The notes beneath the pieces were generated by a model that was not told the DNA's origin, ran no database searches, and was given only the letters and a program-made list of their open reading frames with translations. A DNA stretch of 64,000 nucleotides from Solenopsis invicta (taxonomy: Eukaryota > Arthropoda > Insecta > Hymenoptera > Formicidae): positions 20,764,501 through 20,828,500 of the forward strand of contig NC_052668.1 of the NCBI RefSeq assembly GCF_016802725.1. Direction: 5' to 3'. The position numbers and the translations under genes are program-made. Shown here in pieces: positions 23,801-35,460 of this stretch (the first letter of the stretch is position 1; every line of letters starts with the position of its first letter).

Positions 23801-26800
23801 ACAGAAAATAATACATTTTATATTAAAAATAATATATTTTGTATTTGTAAAACAATGTTAAAGAGAGATGAGAGAGAGAACAACGTAGTAAATACATTCA
23901 TACATAATAAACTCAGCTTGGTTTTGAATGGATTGCTGCAATGAATTTAATAGAGTAGGAAATATGGCCTTGAAGACAATCTCCTGTTCCTCTCGTCAAT
24001 TTGCATCTCGACTCCGGCAAGTTTTGTATTCTGATCTTGTTAATAATGTTTTGAAGTAGGTCAACCATGTTCCTCTCTTGCAGCGAACGTGTACAGATAA
24101 GTTAAATTAAATCGTACTTGCACTAGTTCTGTAGTTGCTAATTATACTCCTTTTGAAATATTTACCAATATTTTAATATTAACCTTGATATGTACAAGAG
24201 TAATTAAGCGATGCAAAATCTCAATTTTAACTTGAGGATAATCATAATCTAAATTCTATAATTGTATTAGTTTTTCCAAAATATTAAATTAAATATATAT
24301 ATATCTGTGTGTGTGTGTGTGTGTGTAATATTTGATAAGAAAAACTACTCACCCACAAGTGCAAAGCTCGCAAATGCACTGTTCCTTCAAAGGAATTTTC
24401 GACAATATATCCGGTACCGGCATTGATTCAGGATAGACGACGTCCTCGTCGAGAGAGTCTGGACTTTGATCCCCTTGCTTAGGCTTGTCTTGCTCCGATC
24501 TCTTCGGTTTTTCAGGCTTCTCAGAAAATCGACTAGGTTTAGGTTCCGCAGCCGATCTCTTCTCTGTAGGTTTTGTGGGTCTAGATTCTTTATCGGGTTT
24601 CCCAGGTGCTAGAGGTCTGTCCTCGGGTCGACTCGGCTTGCCAGCCGCTGGCTGCGGTTTTCTAGTTGGCGACGTATAATCCCAAATCTTTTCCGGTGAT
24701 TTCGGTCGAGTTTCGGAAGGTCTGCGAAACCAATATGGACAAATTATAAATTGTTACTGTTTTTTCTCTGATCAGATATATTTTGGAAAAATGTATTTCA
24801 AAGATAAAAGAACAAACATTAGATTTTTCAATCACCTGCCACGTTCTGCTGGTCGCTGAGGACTTTTCTCGCGCTGCGGAGATCGACTAGGCTTTCCAGC
24901 AATTGGAGTCGATTTCGGTCGATCGTCCTCCCTGAGTCCAGGTATTCCACGAGGATAACCGGGTCGCTCCGGCGACGGTTTCCTCGTGAAATCCTCTGGA
25001 GACCGGGATGTCGGGCCAGTGATGATATCGAATCGAGTGTCGTCAACGACATCCCGCGCTACCATACTAGTCACCTGTTCCTTACCGATAAATTCCTTCG
25101 TTGATTCGGTAACATCTCTCTGAAAAATACGACAAAATTATCCTTTAACTATTTCTTAGATTTTATTAATTAATAGTAATATTTGTATTTTAGAACATGC
25201 TAAGAAAAAGTAGTATTCCTTTGACCTATAAAACTCTCTATTGAATATTTATAAAGGTAAAAATATATAGTATATAATCTTTGTATTTTAGTTCGAGATA
25301 ATTTTCATTATACTTTATATAAATCTTTTTATAATGTAAAGAAACGTTAATGAAAGTTGGTCATCTTTTTCTAATTGGTCAATTAATATCTTAATACGGT
25401 CAATGCTGCTTGCAATGATTATCACTTTGCTAATGACTGGTAATTTTTCACGCACAGTGCAAACTACGCTGTTAATTAATACATTGAATGTACAATTAAT
25501 ATTATTATTAATTATAATATTTTATTATAATTATTAATTATAATATTTTATTATAATTAATATTATTTATTAGTATTATAATTAATATTTTGAATATAAT
25601 TAATAATTAATATTTGTCGAATATTATTACTCTTTTACAAATTAATATGTGAAATTTTATGGTAGCATTAGCATTATTTAAGTATCACTTTGATCATACT
25701 ATAACAAAGTACTTGTATTGATATGGCATATGAACTATTACGAAATGTCAAACATAAATAGTCAGTTATGGTTGCACTATCATTTGCAGACTTTAATACT
25801 ATTTCGTAATGGATAACAACTGCGTAGCAACGATTACTCTGATTCGTCCAAAGTCAATGTCATAACAATTATTTATTAAAAAAAATACATAAAGATTTAT
25901 AGTACCGAATTAATATGCTAATCATACGGTAAACGCCTTGATAGCACATTGGCGAAGACTTCTAGGCGCAATAACAACGTAAATGAGGCTTCGTTTTTCC
26001 GCGGGCGTTCATTACGAGCTTCAAACGTGCTGCATAATGAGCGCCGCGAGCATGAACGAGATTAGGAACGTTGGTAATGCTTAGTTCGACGGAATGCAGG
26101 TAACATGAGATCGGTGTGCACGGCTTTTATGTGCACGCTTACAGCATATCGAGTAACGTGCTTGTCGAATCGTCAAACTGTACTTTTGCGATTTAGCTTT
26201 GTTAATGACATTGCCGTCACTACCAGAAATAGATTGTGAATGGTACTATCGTCAATGCACATAATCTATGAAAAAATTTATTTTAGAAATTTATTTTAAG
26301 AGATTTTTAAGCTTCGTATTTTTTATTGCAATTTATCAGAAATTATAAAAATCTTAGAATATTTTGCAGAATTCACATATCTAACGAATTCTAGAAAAAA
26401 TATGTGATTCTTAATATTTCTGAAAAGTGTTTCAATTTTTATAAAAAAATTTGAAAAATTGTTTAAAAAATAATAAAATTATACAGAAACTACAAAATTT
26501 ACATTAAAATTCTAAAAAAAATTATATAAAAAGTTTTGAGAAAAATTTTCACTTGATTAATAATAATTTTTTACATTCTGTAAATTGTATACATTTTATT
26601 TTTATATGCTCTTAAACTAAAATATTATTTGTTCTTGTAGTTTTATTCTAAACCAGGAAATGTAATACCATATTATCAAATTGATAATTTAATGCTAATA
26701 AGCATTTTGCAAGTTAACAAGAAATATACTGCAAAAAATATTCTAATCACAATTACGATTCTTTAATTACACATTTACATTTTACATTATATTGAGCCTT

Positions 26801-29800
26801 TATGAATACACTTAAATATTTTACGCGTCTATTTTCGTTCTGTTAGAGCTACTCATTATATTCAACTACGTTCGTTCTTCAACTTGGTTCTATGAGAAAA
26901 CAAATAACGTTGGCTGATATTATTAGTCAAATTCTTTGCTTCGTTTTTAACGTTCGAACGTAATTCGCATAAAGCACATCAGAAGTTTTGGCATTTAATT
27001 AGTGGTTTAAGTAGCTTGAGTCTTTAAGCTGATTGCCCTTTCTCGATGATATCGAGAGTTGCTCATAATGAAGCTCATTTACATAATTTAAACTTTACGT
27101 GTTTTCGTGACGAACATAATTTTGTCTGTCTAGGAATTTTACATTAAAAACAGTTCTCTGTGCTATTGTTTTGTAGTAACTACGAGTTTAATATAAATTT
27201 CCTTGAAAGAATGTTAATGAACATGATTACGTGTCGTTAATAAAATATCAGATTTATCGATGCCGTAATATGTAACCCGTCGGGACATTACGCGCGTCAT
27301 CGTAAAATAATACTGAATCGCGCTGAGAAAACGCGATCACGCGTGTTCCGTGTACGTATCATCGTATCTCGGTGCAAGTAGGCCACGCTTCTCTATAGCT
27401 GTTTGCATGTTGAACAATCAAAAACAACGGGGGCGTCTATGTAACGTAGCATCAGGGTGAATTGTTTTGAATTCGCTATTCGTTGCTCATCACGAAAATT
27501 GTCATCATAACACAAATAAATTTCTTTCTCACATTTCTTTCTGATCTATAACCAGTGTTTTTGCTGTTAGTTTCACAAATTATCTAGATGTTGAAATGGT
27601 TTTGTCTCATCTTTATACAGATTAGAATATATATTATCATCATCTTTATTTTAGATAATAGAAGTTATCTATTCTAAGTCATCTATGTTAATGTGTAGCT
27701 AGATCAGTCTGAATCATAATCTGATTTAGACCTATATTAGACTTATTAGAAATTGAAGATTGCGAATTAAAGATTTTTATTTGCATATTGAAGAAAATAG
27801 AAATCAAAATAGAAACATTTTTTTGTTAAATTGAATTTATTTGAAGAACTTTGTTTTTAAGAATTAAAGTGAAATAAATAAATGTATAACCTTTATATCC
27901 TAAAGTGTTTTGTTTAACAGCGAGATATTGTTTTAAAATTATCTAGATAAAATGATTTATAATTTCATCTTTTATGTATATAAATTTAAAATTAAAATTT
28001 TATCTTATCTAAGATACGTTTACATGTACCTTAGTTTATCATTAACTAGATAATTTTGAGTTATCTAAGAGCAACACTGTCTATAATGGAGAGAAAGTAT
28101 CTATTGGATATATTCATTCACAGAACGATAGATGAAGTAATACGGAAAACACATGTGCGAGCTCGAACTAAAGCACTTTATCGATCATTTTGAGACCTCA
28201 GCGTAAAGTCACGGCTATGAGAATTGGAACGAACCGCTTTAAAGAAGCGAACACTCCGTGTGATGTGGAGTAAGGTACGAAAGTCTATTTTTAATTTGTG
28301 TGGCGGGTGTAAACGTGCGAACTTATCGCAAAGTACCACAACGCAGTCTGTGAGTTATCCTTGAGAGCAAAGCATTGAATATTCCGACTACGATGTTGGG
28401 TGACGTAAACTTCGAAGCACCGCGCCGATCCCAATATTTGCGAGATGCTACGTGAACATGAAGTTTCAGATTGTTCCGAGCATCTTCAGTTAGGAAATTT
28501 GCTGTCGTTAACAGTGCAAAGTATACTTGTTGAATCTTCAATAAGCAACGTGTACATTAATCACAAGATTCTATCAGACGTGACACAAAATTTTAACTTA
28601 TTTAATTATAAGAAGATAGAAGATAAAAAGAATAAAAAAACTTTCTTCTATGAAAAAAGGATAATTTTAAAAATTGAAAGAAATTGAATGCAAAAATCAA
28701 ACAAAAATTAAGTGCTATCTGTAGTAGAAACTCTAAATTTCAATTTTCCAGGAACACTAACGTTTTATCACTGTAGCAGTAAAGCCCGAAGTGTCATCTG
28801 TGACATTTATCTTTATGTTTGATATCGACCCATATTTCTATGAAAACGTGTAACTTACAGTTGAGGCAACGCGGTCGTAGTGTAAAACCCGTTGATGCCT
28901 CAAATTTGTGTTTATTGATTAAATCAATAATTGAGTCCTATGGCATATCGGAATATACAAGCGTATATACAAGGTTTATTATTAAACGATATACCTGTTA
29001 TACTATTATTATTTTATTTAATATTATCGGTCGTTGGCCGTTGCTATCGATACTATAACCAGCAACGAGTGACGTCAATGTACACGTGTCTCTCAGCACG
29101 GCATCTCTTAACTAAGATTTCTATAGCACTTGAACGAAGCGATCGCGATAAGCGAGGCGAAACATGCGTAAAATTCAATTGGTCGTGCATTAAGCGGGTT
29201 ACATTAAGCGGTGACATCACTGCCAAATTTATTCATATTGCATGCAATTATTATCACTTTGCATACGCTCGATTGAGCCTAATTGTAGTGATTGCACTTA
29301 CATGTTCGCGGTCGAAACAATTCCAACGATTTGTTATGGAAATGCGAATAATCGTAATATTTTTTTTACGTGCTCTTGTAATAAATAACATAAATAATTA
29401 AACTAATTACATGTTTTTTACTACAATATAATTTGACATAATACTTTGAAGCCTAATATTATTGAGTCGAGAAGACGTAAAAAAAGATATCGCGTTTTTA
29501 TTTTAATCTCAACTGTAAAGTAATCTTGCTATATATGTTTATATATTATATATATATATATATATATCTCACAGATAACTTTCGTATATATAAATATCAA
29601 AGTTCATTAATCGAAAACAAAGGTTATCACGTTGCTTTTGTGTCAGAGATAATGACATAAGAATGCATTATCATAAATTTCCGTATTATGCAATAGCGTG
29701 TAGATAATTAAGACAATTATAATACGTATAACGATTGAGATACGGTGTAAGATCGGACAGAATGGTTCCTCATGTGTGAAATATCGATTTCCGTTCGGTT

Positions 29801-32800
29801 CACTTTGCAATACTTCGATGAATTGGGACTCAGCTATGTAGAAATTTATATATCACAAATATAATATATATTCTATCTGTTTCAAACGCGCAGACGATTT
29901 AACAAAATAAATTCTTTTTTTTTCGCCTGGCGCTTAACCCTTCTCGTCCTTCTACATATCGCTGTATTACGTCAGATTTATTTTCAACGGCGCCATACAC
30001 GTGAACCTACAACCTTCGCCTGGTTTGGAAGTGAAAGTATCGTTTGAACTTCTTCCGCAAGGACCGAGCCTAAATGTTTCGATAAGATTTCTATAAATCT
30101 GTCTAACATCTGATGTCGGCTATTAAAAAGTTAATACATATCAAAAACTTAGTGTCAATAATAAAAAGTTTATTATTTAAATTTAAATTTTAAATATTTG
30201 ATGCACTTCTGGAAATAAATATTGAAACACAGATAACGTTTGAATATTATCCCGGAAAACTAGATGAGTCGTAGTTTTAACAATTTTCTGCGAACAGATA
30301 AAGATTTATTTTAATGTCTTGCAATTACTCACCACATCCTTGTGTGTGTCTGTCGTAAATTCAGTGATGACACGCTCGTCCTTAACATCGCTCACGTCTT
30401 GCACAGACGTGAATCTCGAAGACTGATCGATTACATAAGAGGATTGCTGAAGCACTTCGGATGTACGCGTGATACCCGCGCGTGTGATATCTGCGACATC
30501 GACACATCTGATCTCGGTAAGGTCTTTCTGCGTTTCTTTATCCGTTGGCTTTCGCAAAATCGGAGTTGGCATTGGTTTTTCTTTCTGTTCCACTGATTTT
30601 CTTTCTTTTTCAATCGATTTTTGTTTTTCCACCGGTTTCTTCGGCACCTCAGTTGGTTCGTCACCTGTCGGTTTCTTCCGCGAATCCTGCGGCTTTTCGT
30701 ACACAAAAGTACCATCCCAAGTGGAGGCACCCGGCTTCGACGGTCGATGCGTTCTGTCCACCGGACTTTTTTGTGGCTTTTCATCTTTAGGTTCCACGAT
30801 ATCTTCCGGACGTTGTCGAGGAGACGGTTTAGGTCTTTCGTCAGGCTGTTTCGGTCTGTCATACTCGATCGAATGTACTTTATCATCCGTCCCTTTGATA
30901 AAAATTTTAGATACATTTGACAAATCATATGCCTTTGAATCGGTGACGTACGTTTGCTCAATTGTGACGGAGCTGCTGGTATAGTCGGCAGAACTCGAGA
31001 CATCTTTCGATGTGTTCAGTATTGTAATAGATGTTTTATGATCAGCGATGTCACTTGATTTTTCTTTAATAGGGCTTTGTTTATCTAGAGTTTCAGATTT
31101 ATCTTTTGGTATCTCTGGTATTTTACGATCTCCGGTTCTTTTCTCTTCTGGTTTCTCGTATACAAATGATCCGTCCCAGGTGGAGGCACCTGGCTTCGAC
31201 GGTCGATGCGTTCTGTCTACCGGACTTTTTTGCGGCTTCTCGTGTTTAGGCTCTTTAGCATCCTCCGGACGTTGTCGAGGCGATGGTTGAGGTTTTCCAT
31301 CAAATAATTGTTTCGGTCTCTCGTAATCGATTTCACGTACCTTATCATCTGTGCCTTTAATAAAAGTTTTTGATACATTCGTTTTTGAAGAATCATATGT
31401 CTCCGAATCCGTGACGAACGTTTGTTCGACCGTGACAGAGCTCGTAGAATAATCGGCAGCGCTCGTTACGTCTTTTGACGTGTCCAATATTGTAACTGTT
31501 TTGTGATCAACACCGCCGGCCGGTTTTTCTTTAATTGGACTCCATTTATCTACGACAACTTTATGTGTATCTTTCGATAACTTTTTGTCGCTTGGTCGTC
31601 TCTCCTCTGGTTTCTCATACACGAACGATCCGTCCCACGTCGATGAGCCTGGCTTCGGAGGTCGGTAACTTTTATCGTCCGCGCGAGACTCCTTCTTCTC
31701 GAGGCTTTTAACAGTGGTCTCTTTAACGTCGGTAGTTATTACATCACTACTAGGCAACCTTCTCTCCGGGCTACGAGAACTTTCTTGAATAGTCACTGTT
31801 TTTTGTGTCGTTATCGGCTGACCGTCGTGAATAATAACAGTTTCGACGGAAGTCGTCGAGAAATCGAGATTAGAGGAATCCATGTAATTTTTGTGCGTCT
31901 TCGATTGCTCTCTAACGAAAGAATTTTCTAAGATATCTGATGTTCTAGATACATCTTGCGTAATATCTTGGAAATCGATAACAGTCTTGCTAACGTGTTT
32001 CTTTGAGGCATCAGTGGGTGTCTTTTTACTATCAGCTGGACGAGGTTTATCCGGTAGCTTGCCGTCAATGGATTCTCTGCTAGGTGGTCGCGTTTTCTCT
32101 TGCGATTTTTCCAGTACGAAAGTTCCGTCCCATGTCGACGATCCGAGTTTGGTACTACGCATATCTCTATCTTTCGGCGTCTTCTCCGGGCTTCTAGGTC
32201 GTGAAGAGGGACTAGTTCGACGTTCCGTTGTCGAAACTTTGCTTCGCGATGTATCTCCGTCAAATCTAATCGTCGTTTCGACAGGACGTCCCTCGTGAAC
32301 GATTGTTTCATACATGGTAGACGCGCTACTGGCATCTCTGACGTCTGAGAAACTCTGCTGACTCGATGAATGCTCGACGATGTAAGAGGCGCTCGTGATA
32401 TCCGCTTCGTTAATTGAATTGTCTTCTGTAACGTCCCGAATATCAATGGTTTTTACCGTACGTTTGTCTTCTGGTCTTCGACGGCTATCAGGTGTCACCG
32501 GTCGTTCGTAGACGAAGGTGCCGTCCCAGGCAGATTGACCAGGCTTGTAACAACGCGAGGTCGTATCCAGTTTTGACTGTCTCTCCGGACTTGCAGAACC
32601 GCGCGTGACTTTGTCCTCAGGACCGTCTTCCTCCAAGATCACCCCGGACACTGACGTGACCTTCTCGACATTCTTCTTGTCGCTCGAAATCGCGTACTCG
32701 ACGATGTAAGATGTGGAGATCGATTCGGAGACATTTGAAAGGTTCTGTTCTTCGCTGACATCTTGAACATCCACAGAATCGTGATGTTTCTCCGTTCTAC

Positions 32801-34475
32801 GGACAACGGTAACGTCTGAGGGATGTTTTTTCACATTATCTTGCGATTTTTCATAAAGAAATTCGCCGTTCCACGCAGAATCGCCAAGTTTATCAGGTCT
32901 TTGTCGCGACGGGCTGGATACGCGAGCAGGCTGTTCCTTGCTCGGCATGCCATCGACATGGATCGAGCTCTCTCTGTTTACGTCACGTTGCTCTTCGGAA
33001 ATGAATCTAGTGCTATCCGTGGTACCTTTTACGATGCGCTTAGTCTTGGATGACTCCTTCTCATACGTACCATCTGCACTCTTCTCTCTGAAATCTTTTC
33101 TTTGTGTAGTTTCCACGATATTGTCGCCGCGACCATGAAACACGTCGGAATCATCATGTCGTTGCGTCGTAATTTTTTTTGCGACAAAGCTTCCGTCCCA
33201 CGTCGAGTCGCCGAGTTTCGAATAACTAATTGATTCTTTTGGATGCTTTTTGCCAGTGAAATCCGTCGTGCTCTCGTCAGTTTTCTCTGATGTGATATCG
33301 CGAGTCATCGCGGACCGTTGACCTTCATTGACTATCGTTTTCGAATCTCGAGTCTCGCTTGAACTCAAAGTTACTATTTGATCAATAGCTGATATCCCTG
33401 TGGTTGAAGAGGCCTCTTGAGTGACTTTAACGCTCGTTTTACTGTCCCTCGTGTCACCGTGAATCTTCGAACTCACGGGTACCGTTTTATCGATGGCACT
33501 TTTGCCCTTAGGAGTAATGGGTTTCTCATAGACGAACGTGCCATCCCATGTGGATTGGCCGGGCTTGTTGCAACGTGTCGATATCTCGATGTTTGATCTC
33601 GCTGATTTCGAATCGCTGCGTGTACTCTTATCATCAGTTCTCTTGATATCATCGATATTTTTAATGACAGCCACATTGGAAGGCGTAACCGTATGCTCGC
33701 TGTCAACTTCCCGGCTCGACGTGGACATTATTTTGCCGTTGTCGTCGATTTTTCCATCCATTTCGCGTATTCTCGTAATACTCGACACCGTTTGGCCATC
33801 CTTCGTTAGAGCTTCGCTTGTCTCGCTACTCACGTGAGTATTCTCGGTGGACCTTGACGACGTCTGAAGTACGGGAACGTGAGCATCATCCTTGACGTCG
33901 TGAGCAATCACAACGGTGGAGCGATGTCCACTGTGATCTTCGCTCACCGATGAACTCTCGACCACGATGCTCGAAGAGCTCGACTGCTGAACCGTCGAAT
34001 GGGATGTACTTTGACTTTGCGTCTGTACAGACTGACCAGCACGTTCAGTCATTTCTTCTTGAATTGTGCGTCTTTCCGATAGAGATGTCGCGTGCTCGCG
34101 TGGAATTTCGTGCATCATCTTTGCTTGCTTAATCGATTGCACTTGCTCCCCGGCTATAAAATCTTGAGAGCTTTTTCCCGCCTTTCGGGTGAACGAACTT
34201 TGCTGAGTAGTCTGCGGAGGTGTCTCGATAACTTTGATTACATTACCTTTGGAATCCATGATGACCTCGCGACTGGCACTCGTGACCTCCACCATGCTAC
34301 TTCTGGATTCGCTCTCCTTCACCTGACTCGACTCCTCTACAACACTGGTCGAGGACACAATCTCGACCGTCTCCGTCGTTGTCACGTCCGACGACGTCGA
34401 GGTCGTGGTCACTTCGTTCTTTGCGTTTCCCGCATTCTTCGTCTTTGACACCGTACCTTTCTTGTGAATAGTCAT
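13036..34475 (-). CDS. Giant SAXO-like (MAP6-related) microtubule-binding repeat protein, six exons, about 4379 aa
   Basis: The minus-strand exons are 34475-30333, 25119-24836, 24721-24353, 21669-21320, 21152-20950 and 20826-13036. They total 13140 nt and join in frame with GT/AG junctions throughout. Residues 1-1381 hold eight PGxSTWDGxFVYEKP modules, and 1382-1590 are Pro/Lys/Arg-rich. The motif CICELCTCGRHRCPH, rebuilt across intron 3, sits at about 1591-1605. About 75 DNLxPEGxF modules follow, then a Q/H/S-rich tail from about 3960. The cysteine motif followed by Mn-like modules is the hallmark of SAXO/FAM154 proteins, which bind and stabilise microtubules of axonemes and basal bodies. 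Vertebrate members are about 400-500 residues with the motif near the N terminus, so this protein is roughly ten times longer. The start is the first ATG after an in-frame TGA at 34496-34494. A microtubule role is inferred from family membership; a different cytoskeletal role is possible. Confidence 0.9.
16378..18470 (-). repeat. 1707-bp (569-codon) higher-order duplication within the array
   Basis: The plus-strand string TTTAACAACGTCCATGCGTT occurs at 16381 and at 18088, a spacing of 1707 bases. The neighbouring blocks encode the same module order in both places, including IETYRSRDEYTDFLIRERTE and EFIDTRTRDDFKVVKGER. The spacing corresponds to 19 modules. Between them lie several copies of a three-module unit, which probably helped misaligned exchange. 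Confidence 0.85.
18760..20100 (-). repeat. Three tandem copies of a 447-bp five-module unit
   Basis: The plus-strand string GTAAAATGACCTTCAGGCCG recurs at 19142, 19589 and 20036, and AGCATCGAACGGACC recurs near 18783, 19230 and 19677. Both give a period of exactly 447 bases, or 149 codons. The unit encodes five modules, starting with the DxRPKDD and HFTDRPKDKY types. The copies differ by only scattered substitutions, so expansion was recent or the copies are homogenised. Confidence 0.93.
20950..21152 (-). CDS. Exon 5 of the SAXO-like gene
   Basis: The acceptor is ATTTTCTAG and the donor ACG|GTGAGC. The 203-base exon completes a split Thr codon and adds 67 codons. It includes a run of Thr, IPGERPTPIRR, TKIEGDF and DNLTVGEGEF, so it carries two more diverged modules. 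It ends at phase 0, as exon 6 requires. Confidence 0.9.
21320..21669 (-). CDS. Exon 4 of the SAXO-like gene: RHRCPH and first EGxF modules
   Basis: The acceptor ATATTTCAG is followed by A-CGT-CAT-CGT-TGC-CCG-CAC, which completes the cysteine motif started in exon 3. After NWPQEHLELPHEE come HIATSYRQDY and three modules: DHLHTEGEF, DNLKPEGDF and DNLKFEGDF. The donor is A|GTAAGT. This exon is the part most like compact SAXO proteins. Confidence 0.93.
21670..24352 (-). other. Intron 3 of the SAXO-like gene (2.7 kb)
   Basis: This intron splits the cysteine motif between Gly and Arg. It is AT-rich and I see no exon or RNA gene in it. A GT repeat lies at 24306-24326, near its 5' end. Small open frames near 22842 and 23741 look random. 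Confidence 0.75.
24353..24721 (-). CDS. Exon 3 of the SAXO-like gene, ends in CICELCTCG
   Basis: The acceptor is TTGGTTTCGCAG and the donor GG|GTGAGT. The exon encodes a Lys/Pro/Arg-rich linker, then an acidic segment around SLDEDVVYPE, and finishes with KEQCICELCTCG. The terminal Gly codon is split across the intron. A GT-dinucleotide run (24306-24326) lies in the following intron, close to the donor. Confidence 0.92.
24836..25119 (-). CDS. Exon 2 of the SAXO-like gene
   Basis: The acceptor is GTATTTTTCAG and the donor is AG|GTGATT. It adds 94 codons plus two bases, beginning RDVTESTKEF and continuing the reading frame of exon 1 without a break. The product is basic and Pro/Ser-rich, with SPxR-type motifs and a DDTRFDI segment. 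It links the STWDG region to the cysteine motif. Confidence 0.88.
25490..25620. repeat. AT-only short tandem repeat
   Basis: Units of about 27-28 bases built from TATAATATTTTATTATAATT recur at least twice, followed by further TTAATATTATT-type sequence. It lies inside intron 1 of the SAXO-like gene and is non-coding. Confidence 0.6.
27553..28079. mobile_element. hAT-type MITE with 8-bp target duplication
   Basis: The left end begins CAGTGTTTTTGCTGTTAG and the right end, read in reverse complement, begins CAGTGTTGCTCTTAG; both continue to an AAATTATCTAG motif. The flanks are TCTATAAC (27545-27552) and TCTATAAT (28080-28087), a 7/8 match of the size made by hAT transposases. CAGTG-type ends are also typical of hAT. 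The 527-bp interior repeats TATCTAGATAA-like motifs and encodes no transposase, so it is non-autonomous. Confidence 0.75.
30333..34475 (-). CDS. Exon 1 of the SAXO-like gene: STWDG-repeat region
   Basis: This exon encodes residues 1-1381 and ends at phase 0 with the donor GTGAGT; read-through would stop nine codons later. The product is rich in Ser, Thr, Asp, Lys and Val and has no membrane segment, so it is probably disordered. Eight modules of the form PGxSTWDGxFVYEKP recur every 100-170 residues. Between them a second motif of the type TSxSYxVExSS recurs about six times, usually after a Val/Ile-Asp block. I recognise no domain outside this gene family. The ATG at 34475 follows an in-frame stop by only six codons. 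Confidence 0.88.
30690..33560 (-). repeat. Eight dispersed STWDG modules in exon 1
   Basis: Copies centre near plus-strand positions 33545, 33200, 32870, 32525, 32130, 31630, 31175 and 30715. They read QSTWDGTFVYEKP, DSTWDGSFVAKK, DSAWNGEFLYEKS, QSAWDGTFVYERP, SSTWDGTFVLEKS, SSTWDGSFVYEKP, ASTWDGSFVYEKP and ASTWDGTFVYEKP. The Trp, Gly and Phe are invariant and a Pro-Gly or Leu-Gly pair usually precedes. The last two units (about 455 bp each) are the most alike over their full length, suggesting a late duplication at the 3' end. Confidence 0.9.
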
Positions 34476-35460
34476 CGCGACTTTTGGCCGCCTTCACAGT
34501 CGAATTCGGTAATAATTTTTTCACACAAGCGCAAAAGACTTGTGATCGTGAATGCGATAAAAACCGAAAAAGTGATACTATTGGCACAACAACAGTCGCG
34601 ACCGTATTAATTTTTCAATCACTAACTTTGCCTTCGATCTTAGATCTTAAATAGAAAATAACTCTCGCTTATCGCCGGCGCACAACAGTTTATCGTCAAC
34701 ACTCGATCTTAACTACGTTACACCACTCGCTCGTTCGCTCGCACGCGCTCGCGCTACTCTTCGAGTCTCCCGGACGAACTGAAGCTCGGCTATGACCGGC
34801 CTCGTTTACAAACTCGTTTCTTCTGTGTAATCCTCGGAACTTTCTCGCCCGCGTCAGTTATATGCGCGAGCTTCGCGCGTACTTTTCGCTCGTTCCTTTC
34901 GAAACTCTGTCTTTCTCTTCGACCACGCACGGACAATGCCGGCTCCAAAATTCGTGATTGCGAAAGATGCGAACCGATGTTTTCTCTCCGATATCGCGAG
35001 TCGATGTGGCATCGGCGGCTACTCGCCGCCACTGGTCTAGGTGACCACACGGTTCTCCACCGTTCCTCACCGTTCCTCTCTCCCGTCACTGATACTGACA
35101 TATACCAACCATGGATCTTTTATGCCTGGAGAACACCGCGCGGCACCCCTACTTTTTCGCGATGAGTCTCTGCACATTCGTACGCGGCTTATTCGTTCGG
35201 CGTGGGACGTTGCCACCCATCCTCGTATGTCCCACACGCTCCTGCTCGCGGCGTGGGACGTATTCGCGTATTGTTCACGACCGGCAACGCGTGTTAGAAT
35301 GCGTGACCCGTGAACGCGCGCGTACACACGTTGCTACCGTCGTCGTATCAGCCAGGTGTATATCGTTCATGTTATTACGATGTACTGCCATAGTCTGTCT
35401 TTCTTCCTCTCGCGGTTTATCTGCGACTTCTCTCTCTACGATGGACGTATTTGTACAGTG
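34476..35460 (-). promoter_or_regulatory. CpG-rich 5' region of the SAXO-like gene
   Basis: The sequence upstream of the ATG at 34475 is CpG-rich for about 1 kb and then gives way to AT-rich DNA. An in-frame TGA at 34496-34494 shows the main frame does not extend upstream. The region probably holds the 5' UTR and promoter. No TATA box or upstream exon could be fixed. GCGTGGGACGT occurs twice near 35200 and 35250 with an inverted GTCCCACACG between. Confidence 0.45.

Larger units (their letters stand above)
25120..30332 (-). other. Intron 1 of the SAXO-like gene (5.2 kb)
   Basis: This intron separates the STWDG exon from the rest and is phase 0. It is AT-rich, with an AT-only tandem repeat at about 25490-25620 (TATAATATTTTATTATAATT units), a hAT-type MITE at 27553-28079 and an AT dinucleotide run at about 29531-29567. 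The 156-codon frame near 28931-29401 has no recognisable features and I treat it as random. An alternative promoter here could give a form without the STWDG region, but I see no direct evidence of one. Confidence 0.7.

Noticed and set aside
28931..29401. 156-codon plus-strand frame in intron 1 of the SAXO-like gene
   Set aside because: No recognisable domain or codon bias; it is consistent with chance.
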